NCBI GenBank assembly: GCA_963974125.1 | Contig: CAXBCH010000001.1 | Span: forward strand, 62,001 to 126,000 | DNA length: 64,000 nt | Direction of reading: 5' to 3' | DNA from: Haliea sp963974125 | Lineage (GTDB): Bacteria > Pseudomonadota > Gammaproteobacteria > Pseudomonadales > Halieaceae | Part shown: positions 1 to 7,497 of the stretch, in pieces | Position numbering within the stretch: position 1 is the first letter of the stretch | Layout of the letters: every line of letters begins with the position of its first letter | Notes under the pieces: model-generated | What the model saw: the letters and a program-made list of their open reading frames with translations, nothing else | The model's database searches: none | Told to the model about the DNA's origin: nothing | Translations under genes and position numbers: made by a program

Positions 1-171
1 CCACCCTTCGGCTTTGCCCTGTTCTACCTGCGCGGCGTGGCGCCGCCGGAACTGCGGACCAGTGCTATCTACCGGGGGGTGATTCCCTTTATAATCATCC
101 AGTTGCTGGTATTGGCGGCCCTCTGGATATGGCCTGCCCTGGCAACCTGGCTACCCGCCGCCGTGCAATAG
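1..171 (+). CDS. TRAP transporter large permease (DctM family), C-terminal fragment
   Basis: The window opens inside a gene. Frame 1 reads PPFGFALFYLRGVAPPE, then a hydrophobic segment and the end LATWLPAAVQ, with a TAG stop at 169-171. The PPFGFALFYLRGVAP stretch is typical of the last transmembrane helices of TRAP large permeases, the 12-14 helix membrane subunit that drives sodium-coupled uptake of organic acids. Only 56 residues are visible, so substrate cannot be judged. A matching periplasmic binding protein lies nearby at 661-1830, but on the opposite strand, with a thioesterase between them. The small DctQ subunit, if present, would be upstream of the window. Confidence 0.85.
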   Translation, partial: PPFGFALFYLRGVAPPELRTSAIYRGVIPFIIIQLLVLAALWIWPALATWLPAAVQ

Positions 172-228
172 GGTCGGGCCGCGCAGGCCGGGCCGCGCAG
201 GTCGGGTCGGGCCGCGCAGGCCGCGCAG
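171..228. repeat. GC-rich short tandem repeat between dctM and thioesterase
   Basis: A 19-bp unit GGGTCGGGCCGCGCAGGCC occurs identically at 171-189 and 204-222. The 12-bp core GGGCCGCGCAGG appears three times (176-187, 190-201, 209-220), followed by a partial CCGCGCAG at 221-228. The array begins on the last base of the permease stop codon and ends about 43 bp before the thioesterase start. It is almost pure G+C and can form local secondary structure. It has no T-tract and no coding potential of its own. Confidence 0.8.
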
Positions 229-271
229 CTGATGCCATACCATAAACCCCAAAACAACCACCAGGCACCCC

Positions 272-664
272 ATGAACGACATCGACTCCACCCCCATGCC
301 CCAGGGCGACCTGGCTCTGCAGGTTGTCGCCATGCCGCGGGACACCAATGCCAGCGGCGACATCTACGGCGGCTGGCTGGTCTCGCAGATGGACATGGCC
401 GGCTCCGTCACCGCTGCCGAGGTGGCCGGAGGCCGCGTGGCCACCGTGGCGATCGAGGGCATGGTCTTCCTCACCCCGGTCCATGTTGGCGCTGTCGTGG
501 CCTGCTACTGCGACGTGCTGGAGGTGGGCCGCAGCTCGGTGCGCATCGTGGTGGAGGTCTGGATCAACTCCAAGCACGATGGCGAGCCGATCAAGGTCAC
601 CGAGGGTGAGTTCGTGTTCGTCGCGATCGACGAGAAGGGCCGGACCCGCGCCATCAGCAACTAG
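272..664 (+). CDS. yciA: acyl-CoA thioesterase, YciA-type hotdog fold
   Basis: A 130-residue single-domain protein that should hydrolyse short- to medium-chain acyl-CoA to free acid and CoA in the cytoplasm. The stretch DTNASGDIYGGWLVSQMDMA near residues 29-48 is the YciA hotdog signature, including the catalytic Asp in QMDMA. It continues with VEGM/FL-like and EVWI segments matching E. coli YciA in order and length. The start ATG follows an A/C-rich leader without a strong Shine-Dalgarno. The TAG stop shares the palindromic CTAG at 661-664 with the stop of the convergent TRAP binding protein, so the two genes overlap by 4 bp tail to tail. Confidence 0.9.
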   Translation: MNDIDSTPMPQGDLALQVVAMPRDTNASGDIYGGWLVSQMDMAGSVTAAEVAGGRVATVAIEGMVFLTPVHVGAVVACYCDVLEVGRSSVRIVVEVWINSKHDGEPIKVTEGEFVFVAIDEKGRTRAISN

Positions 665-1830
665 TCAGCCCGGTCCAGGACCTCGTCCCGGGCATTGATA
701 TAGGACTGCTCGGAGATGTGGTGGTAAGCCCGCACCCCGTCGTAGAACTCGATGAAAGATGCGTAGACCTTCGCCGCCATCGGGTCCGAGGCCACCAGGT
801 CCTTCATGGCCTGCTCACCGGCGCGATGAAAGGCCTGCATCACATCGTCAGGCAGCTCCCGCAACTGCACCCCGTGATTGTCCACCAGCTGCTGCAGGGC
901 AGCGTTGTTGCGTGCGGTAAATTCGTCGAGCATGTCCTGGTTGGCGGCGCGCGCGGCGACCGTAACAATGGCCTGCAGGTCAGGCGGCAGGGCCTCGTAG
1001 GCATCCTTGTTAATGATGAACTCGAGCATGGCGCCCGGTTCGTGCCAGCCCGGGTAGTAATAGTACTTGGCCACCTCGTGCAGGCCCAGGGCCAGGTCGT
1101 TGTAGGGGCCGACCCACTCGGCGGCGTCGATTACCCCGGTCTGCAACGAGGTATACAGCTCCCCGCCGGAGATGCGCACTGCGCTGCCCCCGGCAGCGGT
1201 GAACACCTCGCCCGCAAGCCCGGGAATACGCATCTTCAGACCCTGCAGATCCGCCAGGGAGTTGATCTCCTTGCGGAACCAGCCCGCCATCTGCACCCCG
1301 GAATTGCCCCCGGCAAAGGGGATCAGGTTGGAGGGGGCGTAGGCTTCCCGCCACAGTTCCAGGCCACCGCCGTAATGCAGCCAGGCGTTGATCTCCTGGG
1401 CCGTCATGCCGAAGGGGATGGCGGTAAAGAATACCGATGAAGGCACCTTGCCCTTCCAGTAGTAGGACGCCCCGTGGCCGACCTCCGCCACCCCCTGGCG
1501 CACGGCGTCGAATACCTCGAAAGCCGGGACCATCTCGCCCGCCCCGTAGACCCGGGCCGTCAGGCGGCCATTGCTCATCTCGCCGACCATGCGCGCAAAG
1601 TTCTCCGGCCCCGAGCCCAGCCCCGGCAGGTTCTTGGGCCAGGTGGTGACGATCTTCCAGGTATAGCGGGCCTGGTCACCGCTGCCGGCCTGTACCCCGT
1701 CGCGCCCCGCCAGGGCGCCGATACCACCGCTGCGTTCGCTGGCCCAGAGGGCAATGACAACCACCAGCGCGGCCAGCAGAAGCAGGATGATGGCGGGAGC
1801 GTAGCGGCGTTCGAGGGGGGATGCGGCCAT
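661..1830 (-). CDS. TRAP transporter solute-binding protein (DctP family, TakP-like)
   Basis: A 389-residue periplasmic binding protein. Residues 11-29 form one hydrophobic helix after a short basic N-terminus, with no obvious signal-peptidase site, so it is either exported or membrane-anchored. From about residue 55 it reads YTWKIVTTWPKNLPGLGSGP, then GEMVPAFEVFDAVRQG and DAAEWVGPYNDLALGLHEVA. These are hallmarks of the TRAP binding-protein branch that includes alpha-keto-acid binder TakP and proteins annotated for mannitol or chloroaromatic uptake. The Arg in MRIPGLAGEVF is in the position that usually salt-bridges the substrate carboxylate. It probably serves the permease whose end is at 1-171. 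Substrate is unknown. Confidence 0.88.
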   Translation of the reverse strand: MAASPLERRYAPAIILLLLAALVVVIALWASERSGGIGALAGRDGVQAGSGDQARYTWKIVTTWPKNLPGLGSGPENFARMVGEMSNGRLTARVYGAGEMVPAFEVFDAVRQGVAEVGHGASYYWKGKVPSSVFFTAIPFGMTAQEINAWLHYGGGLELWREAYAPSNLIPFAGGNSGVQMAGWFRKEINSLADLQGLKMRIPGLAGEVFTAAGGSAVRISGGELYTSLQTGVIDAAEWVGPYNDLALGLHEVAKYYYYPGWHEPGAMLEFIINKDAYEALPPDLQAIVTVAARAANQDMLDEFTARNNAALQQLVDNHGVQLRELPDDVMQAFHRAGEQAMKDLVASDPMAAKVYASFIEFYDGVRAYHHISEQSYINARDEVLDRAD

Positions 1831-1917
1831 AGTCGTTTCTGCTTATCTTTGTGAAATCAGTGGGTTAGCCTTGCGCAAAAATTCTACCACACAACAGGTC
1901 GAGGCTGGCCCGGAGTG

Positions 1918-4068
1918 TCACAGCAACTGCAGCTTTGCATACTGCAGCACCAGCCACTTGCTGCCCTCAAAGTCGAAGTTGACCTCCACCCGCGCGTTGA
2001 TGCCGCGACCCTCGAAGTTGAGTACCACGCCTTCGCCGAAGACCTGGTGATAGACCCGTTGCCCCAGGGCGATGCCGGTATCCGGTACCGCGGCCTGGGA
2101 GAGGGTGCTGACCGGGCGGCTGATGGCGGTGTGCAGGCGCACCTCCCGCAGCAGTTCAGCGGGGATCTCGCGGATGAAACGTGACGGCGTGTTGTAGCTC
2201 TCGCTGCCGTGGATGCGGCGGGACTCGGCATAGGTAATGACCAGCCGCTGCATGGCGCGGGTAATGCCGACGTAGGCCAGGCGCCGCTCCTCCTCCAGCC
2301 GGCCGGGCTCCTCCAGGGACATGCGGTGGGGAAACAGGTTCTCCTCCATGCCCGCCAGGAACACCAGCGGGAACTCCAGACCCTTGGCCGAGTGCAGGGT
2401 CATCAGCTGCACGCTGTCCTCGAAGTCATCGGCCTGGGTGTCGCCGGCATCCAGGGCGGCGTTGTCGAGAAACTGCTGCAGGGGTGACAGCTCCTCACCC
2501 TCGGGGCTGAACTGCTTGGCGGCGCTGACCAGTTCCTCCAGGTTCTCCACCCGGGCCTGGCCCTTTTCCCCTTTCTCGTTGCGGTGGAAATCCACCAGCC
2601 CGGAGCCCTCCAGCACATGCTCCACCAGTTCGTCCAGGGCGAGTTCATCGGTGCCGGAATCGAGCTCGTTGACCAGGACCTGGAAACCCTCCAGGGCGCC
2701 CAGGGCGCGGGCCGGCAGCCGCTTTTCCTCGCGCGCGGCGTTGATCGCAGCCCACAGGGGGATGCCGCGTTCCCGCGCCAGTTCGCGCAGGGTCTCGAGG
2801 GTCTTGCTGCCGATGCCCCGTGGTGGGGTATTGATGACACGCTCAATGGCTGCGTCGTCTCCACGGTTAGTAAGTAATCGCATATAAGCCAGGGCATTGC
2901 GGATTTCCAGGCGCTCGTAGAAGCGCTGGCCGCCGTAGATCCGGTAGGGAATACCGCTGCGGATCAGCGCCTCTTCCAGCACCCGGGACTGGGCGTTGGA
3001 GCGGTAGAGGATAGCCACCGAGGCGCGCTCGTTGCCGTCGCTGATCCAGGCCTCCGCCTGCTCGACGATAAAGCGGGCCTCATCCTGCTCGTTGAAACCG
3101 GCATAGACGGAGATGGGCTCGCCGGACTCGCCTTCCGTCCACAGCTCCTTGCCCAGGCGGCCGAAGTTGTGGGCGATGACGCCGTTGGCGGCCTGCAGGA
3201 TGGTCTGGGTGGAACGGTAATTCTGCTCCAGACGCACGGTCCGGGTGTTGCCGAAATCCTCGCCAAAGCGCTGGATATTCTCGATTTTGGCCCCGCGCCA
3301 GCCGTAGATCGACTGGTCGTCGTCGCCCACCGCTACCACCGGGATACGGTCACCCGCCAGCACCCGCAGCCAGGCGTACTGGATGGTGTTGGTATCCTGG
3401 AACTCGTCCACCAGGATCTGGCGGAAGCGGCTGCGATAGTGCTGCAGTACCGCCGGGCTGTGCAGCCACAACTCATGGGCGCGCAACAGCAGCTCGGCAA
3501 AATCCACCAGCCCGCCGCGCTCGCAGGCCGTCTCATAGGTCCGGTAGACCTGCAGCATGGTCTGCGCGAACAGGTCCCCCGGCGGCGGATTGATATGGGC
3601 TGCGCGCAGGCCCTCGTCCTTCTGTGCGTTGATGTACCACTGGGCCTGCCGCGGTGGCCAGCGGGACTCGTCCAGTTCCAGCTCCCGGCACACCCGTTTG
3701 ACCAGCCGCAGCTGGTCGTCGCTGTCCAGGATCTGGAAATTCTGCGGCAGCTTCGCCTCCTTCCAGTGCGCCTTCAGCAGGCGGTGGGCGAGACCGTGGA
3801 AGGTGCCCACCCACATGCCATGGGCGGGAATGTGCAGCATCTCCTCGATGCGCGAGCGCATCTCCTTGGCCGCCTTGTTGGTGAAGGTCACCGCAAGTAT
3901 CGCCCAGGGCGAAACATCCTGGGCCCTGATCAGCCAGGCGATACGGTGCACCAGCACCCGGGTCTTGCCGCTGCCGGCACCGGCGAGCACCAGCAGGTTG
4001 GGGCTGTCGTCGGCGACGGCCTCGCGCTGGGCGTCGTTGAGGGGGGAGAGAATATCGGAAACATCCAT
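1918..4068 (-). CDS. uvrD: DNA helicase II UvrD
   Basis: A 716-residue superfamily 1A 3'-5' helicase that unwinds nicked DNA in nucleotide-excision and mismatch repair; E. coli UvrD is 720 residues. Motif I AGAGSGKT is at 29-36, motif Ia TFTNKAAKEM at 61-70, motif II DEFQDTN at 221-227 and motif III GDDDQSIYGWRGA at 248-260. Motif IV (QNYRSTQTIL), motif V (TLHSAKGLEFPLVFLAGMEE) and motif VI (LAYVGITRAMQRL) follow, and the C-terminus has the GxxV-type tudor-like segment. The start ATG lies 141 bp from the divergent SPOR-domain gene. I found no convincing LexA box in that gap, although uvrD is SOS-induced in E. coli. Confidence 0.97.
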   Translation of the reverse strand: MDVSDILSPLNDAQREAVADDSPNLLVLAGAGSGKTRVLVHRIAWLIRAQDVSPWAILAVTFTNKAAKEMRSRIEEMLHIPAHGMWVGTFHGLAHRLLKAHWKEAKLPQNFQILDSDDQLRLVKRVCRELELDESRWPPRQAQWYINAQKDEGLRAAHINPPPGDLFAQTMLQVYRTYETACERGGLVDFAELLLRAHELWLHSPAVLQHYRSRFRQILVDEFQDTNTIQYAWLRVLAGDRIPVVAVGDDDQSIYGWRGAKIENIQRFGEDFGNTRTVRLEQNYRSTQTILQAANGVIAHNFGRLGKELWTEGESGEPISVYAGFNEQDEARFIVEQAEAWISDGNERASVAILYRSNAQSRVLEEALIRSGIPYRIYGGQRFYERLEIRNALAYMRLLTNRGDDAAIERVINTPPRGIGSKTLETLRELARERGIPLWAAINAAREEKRLPARALGALEGFQVLVNELDSGTDELALDELVEHVLEGSGLVDFHRNEKGEKGQARVENLEELVSAAKQFSPEGEELSPLQQFLDNAALDAGDTQADDFEDSVQLMTLHSAKGLEFPLVFLAGMEENLFPHRMSLEEPGRLEEERRLAYVGITRAMQRLVITYAESRRIHGSESYNTPSRFIREIPAELLREVRLHTAISRPVSTLSQAAVPDTGIALGQRVYHQVFGEGVVLNFEGRGINARVEVNFDFEGSKWLVLQYAKLQLL

Positions 4069-4209
4069 CGCCGTATTCTACCCAATTTCCCTCCCTCGCG
4101 AACGGGCAATTCCGCTCTCGTGGCGCGCAAACAGGCGTTGCCGCAGAGCATTGGACGCGGCCCTCTGTTAAGATCCGCGATGGCCACAGGGGCAGACCGG
4201 AGTCAGACG

Positions 4210-5241
4210 ATGAGTAACGACAGGCGCGACGATCAGGATCAGGACCAGTCCGCGGAGGATTGGAACCCCTGGCTGGATGAGGACTCCAGCGACGAGGACC
4301 TGCCCAGCTTCAGTCACGAGAGTGACGAGGAAGCGGCGGGCTTCCGCCGCTATGACGAAGCCAACGTGCACGACCCCCTCAACGACGACGAGGATAGCGG
4401 CAGCGCGGATCCGGACGAGGACATCGAATCCCCCATCCTTCCCGTGCCGCCGCCCGCCCCGGTCAGGGCCGCGCCACCGGCCTACAGGCCGCCGGAGGAT
4501 GCCCTGTCCTCCGAGGAGGAGGCGGATGATTACGATGATGTCGATTCCTGGGATGATGAAGAGCTGCGCGACGACGAATACCAGCCGACCGAGCCCTCGC
4601 GCTTCATCGATACCTGGCCCATCGGCCTCATCGCCGTTGCCGCGCTGGCGCTGATACTGCTGGCCGCCGGCGGCTACGGCGTGATGAAGCAACGCGCGGC
4701 CATGGAGCAGGAAATTCGCGAGCTGCAGGCGCAGTTGGCGCTGGCCGCAAACCCGGACGAAGTCAGCAGCGCCCGTGCCAGCCTCGGCAGCTTGCAGGAA
4801 GACAACCGCGAATTGCGTACCACCCTGGCCGCGTTGCGGGATGAAAACCGCCAGCTCAGCGACACCCTGTCGGGGCTCGAGCAGCAACTCGCCGCCCAGC
4901 GCGATGCCGCCGCCCGCGCCGATCCGGCACCGACACCGGCGCCGGCCGCAACCCCGCGCCAGCCTGCGGCACAACCGGCACCGGCGGAGCCCGTCCCTGC
5001 AAGCAGCGGAGACTGGTTCGTCAATTTTGGCAGCTACAGCGAACGCAGCCTGGCCGAACAATGGGCGCAACGCTTGCAGCCAGGTTCGGGGCGGGTGACC
5101 GTGACCGACACCCAACGGGACGGCAGCACCCTCTACCGGGTACGGGTTGTCGGCCTGCCATCGGACAGCCAGGCGCAAGCGGTGGCCAGGGCCCTGGAAA
5201 AGGAATATGGACTGTCCAAACTCTGGGTAGGCCGTGAATGA
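4210..5241 (+). CDS. SPOR-domain inner-membrane protein with acidic cytoplasmic region
   Basis: A 343-residue protein of four parts. Residues 1-130 are strongly acidic and disordered-looking (runs of D and E). Residues 137-157 form a single membrane helix, 160-235 a predicted coiled coil, and 238-264 an Ala/Pro linker. Residues 267-340 form a SPOR domain (DWFVNFGSYSERSLAEQWAQ onward). SPOR domains bind septal peptidoglycan lacking stem peptides, so the C-terminus should be periplasmic and act at the division site or envelope. I chose ATG 4210 because CGGAG sits about 7 bp upstream; an in-frame ATG at 4180 lacks such a site. It diverges from uvrD. The specific family (DedD, DamX or FtsN) is not clear. 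Confidence 0.82.
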   Translation: MSNDRRDDQDQDQSAEDWNPWLDEDSSDEDLPSFSHESDEEAAGFRRYDEANVHDPLNDDEDSGSADPDEDIESPILPVPPPAPVRAAPPAYRPPEDALSSEEEADDYDDVDSWDDEELRDDEYQPTEPSRFIDTWPIGLIAVAALALILLAAGGYGVMKQRAAMEQEIRELQAQLALAANPDEVSSARASLGSLQEDNRELRTTLAALRDENRQLSDTLSGLEQQLAAQRDAAARADPAPTPAPAATPRQPAAQPAPAEPVPASSGDWFVNFGSYSERSLAEQWAQRLQPGSGRVTVTDTQRDGSTLYRVRVVGLPSDSQAQAVARALEKEYGLSKLWVGRE

Positions 5242-5315
5242 GCGGCGTGCGCAGCAGCTTGGCAGCGCCCCCCGGTGCTGCTAAGGTTCACCTAACCACC
5301 TTGAGGAGTACCATA

Positions 5316-5684
5316 ATGAAAGTTGTAAATTCCCTGCTGGCAGTATTGGCTCTGGGCAGCTCCATGGCCATGGCGGATTGTGTCCAGCCGGAACCCCCCA
5401 GCCTGCCCGACGGTGCCTCTGCCACCATGGATGAGATGATCTCCGGCCAGCAAGCCGTCAAGACCTTCCAGGCCGCCAACCTGGAATACATGGGCTGCCT
5501 GGAGACCGAGTTCACCGCGGCGAAGAAGGAAATCGAGAGCGGCAAGGCAGAGGACCCGAAGGCACTGCAGGCGGCCTATGAGCAGTCCATAGATGCCTAC
5601 AACGAAGCCGTTTCCACCGAAGAGGCGGTCGCCGGCCAGTTCAACACCGAGATCCGCGAATTCCGGGCAGCCAACCCGAGCTGA
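5316..5684 (+). CDS. small exported protein of unknown function
   Basis: A 122-residue protein. A signal peptide MKVVNSLLAVLALGSSMAMA is expected to be cleaved before DCVQPEPP. The mature chain of about 102 residues is helical and charged, with two Cys (DCVQPEPP and YMGCLE) that could pair in the periplasm. ATG 5316 is preceded by GAGGAG at 5303-5308, an excellent ribosome-binding site, and is preferred to upstream in-frame codons that overlap the SPOR gene. I do not recognise the family. It lies about 75 bp after the SPOR gene on the same strand and ends at a GC hairpin. Confidence 0.75.
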   Translation: MKVVNSLLAVLALGSSMAMADCVQPEPPSLPDGASATMDEMISGQQAVKTFQAANLEYMGCLETEFTAAKKEIESGKAEDPKALQAAYEQSIDAYNEAVSTEEAVAGQFNTEIREFRAANPS

Positions 5685-5693
5685 CACTCCCTC

Positions 5694-5711
5694 GCCGGGG
5701 TAACCCCCGGC
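5694..5711. terminator. GC hairpin between converging genes
   Basis: A 7-bp perfect stem GCCGGGG/CCCCGGC encloses a TAAC loop. It lies 10 bp after the small exported gene stop and about 28 bp from the oxyR stop on the other strand. There is no clear T-tract on either side, so it is a stem-only candidate for a bidirectional transcription barrier. Confidence 0.45.
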
Positions 5712-5739
5712 CGCTACTCCACCCTGATTCGCCGGGCCA

Positions 5740-6654
5740 CTATCGCGCTGCGGACACAGCGTGGGCAGCCAGTTCTTTCTTGAACAGCCCCTTCAGCACC
5801 TCGATATTGCCCACGCCACCAAAATTCGGGCGCACGATAAAGGCTATGGTCCGGTGCGGGCCGGGTTCATCCAGGTGCAGAGCATTGAGCTCCGAGCTGC
5901 CGGAGAGCAACTGGTCCAGTGCCATTTCCGGCACCAGGGTGGAGCCCATGTGTCCCGCGACCATCTGGATCAGGGTGTAGAGGCTGGCGCCTTCCAGGGT
6001 TTCATCGAGGCTCGACGACTGCAGGTGGCACACCGCCAGCGCGTGGTCCTTGAGGCAGTGACCATCCTTGAGCAGCATCAGGCTCAGCTCGCGCAGGTCC
6101 CCGGCCTTGACCCGCGTGCGCTTGCCCAGGGGGCTGTCCCGGTGGGTTACCAGGTACAGGTCCTCTTCCCAGAATGGAAATGCCAGCAAACCTTCATGGC
6201 TGTAGGGCAGCGCCAGTACCGCGGTATCCAGCTCGCCCCTGCGTACCTTGTCCACCAGCACATGGGACTGCTCCTCGACGATGCTGAGGCGGAAATCCGG
6301 GTAGTTGCGCCGGACCGCGGGCAGCACCTTGGGCAGCAGGTATGGGCCAATCGTCGGAATGACACCCATGCTCAGGGGATAACTCAGGGGCTCCTTGCTG
6401 GTCTGGGCGAGGCGATAGATGTCCTCCAGCTCAACCTGGATCGCCGCTGCCCGCGCCAGGATTTTCTCTCCCGCGGGCGTTACCAGCACCTTCTTGTTGT
6501 CGCGCTCGAACAGCTGCGTGCCGAGCTGTGCCTCCAGCTCGGAAATGGCGGTGCTCAGGGCCGACTGGGAAATAGAGCACTGCTCCGCCGCTTTCTTGAA
6601 GTGGCGGGTATCGGCAACCGCGAGGGCATAGGTAAGTTGTTTCAGCGAAATCAT
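5740..6654 (-). CDS. oxyR: hydrogen peroxide-sensing LysR regulator OxyR
   Basis: A 304-residue LysR-type activator. The N-terminal winged helix-turn-helix is at about 1-60 (KQLTYALAVADTRHFKKAAE). The regulatory domain carries Cys200 in LKDGHC and Cys209 in LAVCH, the two cysteines that form the peroxide-induced disulfide in OxyR (199/208 in E. coli). It should activate catalase, peroxiredoxin and related genes. It starts 18 bp after fdhD on the same strand, so it may be cotranscribed with the formate dehydrogenase operon. OxyR genes more often sit next to katG, ahpC or recG, so this placement is unusual. Confidence 0.93.
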   Translation of the reverse strand: MISLKQLTYALAVADTRHFKKAAEQCSISQSALSTAISELEAQLGTQLFERDNKKVLVTPAGEKILARAAAIQVELEDIYRLAQTSKEPLSYPLSMGVIPTIGPYLLPKVLPAVRRNYPDFRLSIVEEQSHVLVDKVRRGELDTAVLALPYSHEGLLAFPFWEEDLYLVTHRDSPLGKRTRVKAGDLRELSLMLLKDGHCLKDHALAVCHLQSSSLDETLEGASLYTLIQMVAGHMGSTLVPEMALDQLLSGSSELNALHLDEPGPHRTIAFIVRPNFGGVGNIEVLKGLFKKELAAHAVSAAR

Positions 6655-6672
6655 GGCCCATTCTACCGCAAT

Positions 6673-7497
6673 TCAGTCCAGTCGCTCCCCTCCCGCATAC
6701 ACTACCTGCCTGCCCGGGCGGGCGAAGCCCACCAGGGTCATGCCACACTGCAGCGCCGAATCCACTGCCCGTGACGTGGCCGCGGACACGGCGACCAGCA
6801 CCGCCATGTCCGCGCGCGCGGCCTTCTGCACCAGCTCGTAGCTGGCACGGCTGGACACCAGGGCGAATCCCGCGGGGCGCGGCGAATTTGTGGCCAGGGC
6901 GCCCACCAGTTTGTCGAGGGCATTGTGGCGGCCGACATCTTCCCGCAGCAGCAGGATGTCCCCGGCCGGGTCGCACCAGGCCGCGGCGTGCATGCCGCCG
7001 GTGAGGCCCCCCAGATGCTGCCGCCCGGACAGAGCCGCCAGGGCACGCTGGATCGCGCGGTGGCTGATCCGGATGCCGTCCGCTACCGTCGGCAGCGGCG
7101 CGGCAAAATAGTCCAGCGATTCGACGCCGCAGAGGCCGCAGCCCGACTGGCCCGCCAGGAACCGGCGCCGCTCCTTGAGGGCGGCAAGGCGCTCGGAGGC
7201 CAGCGCGATGCGCAGCTCAATGCCCTGCTGGCAATGCCGCACCTCGATGTCATAGATCTGGCCGGGGTGCTCGACAATGCCCTCGCCGAGGCTGAAGCCC
7301 AGGGCGAAGTCCTCCAGATCCGAGGCCGAGGCCATCATCACCGCGTGCGAGACGCAGTTGTAGACCAGTGCCACCGGCGTCTCGTCCGCCAGCGTATCCC
7401 GGTTCGCCCCCAGCTCGCCCTCGCGCCAGGTGTGGACCGGGCGCGAAGGCAATGCCCCGCCGCTTGCCGGCGGCGGCTCAGGCTGTTCCGGCTGCAT
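6673..7497 (-). CDS. fdhD: formate dehydrogenase accessory sulfurtransferase FdhD
   Basis: A 274-residue protein that transfers sulfur from a cysteine desulfurase to the bis-MGD molybdenum cofactor before insertion into formate dehydrogenase; in Fds systems the homologue is called FdsC. The catalytic pair is visible as CGLC at residues 120-123, and the family segments VYNCVSHAVMM, DLEDFALGFSLGEGI and LLREDVGRHNALDKL are present. The reading frame begins 20 bp inside the end of fdsA, which supports translational coupling. Its position directly after the catalytic subunit matches its maturation role. Confidence 0.95.
   Translation of the reverse strand: MQPEQPEPPPASGGALPSRPVHTWREGELGANRDTLADETPVALVYNCVSHAVMMASASDLEDFALGFSLGEGIVEHPGQIYDIEVRHCQQGIELRIALASERLAALKERRRFLAGQSGCGLCGVESLDYFAAPLPTVADGIRISHRAIQRALAALSGRQHLGGLTGGMHAAAWCDPAGDILLLREDVGRHNALDKLVGALATNSPRPAGFALVSSRASYELVQKAARADMAVLVAVSAATSRAVDSALQCGMTLVGFARPGRQVVYAGGERLD

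Noticed and set aside
3169..4209. N-terminal extension of the SPOR gene frame opposite uvrD
   Set aside because: This part is antisense to UvrD motifs; a good ribosome site and the acidic domain support a start at 4210.
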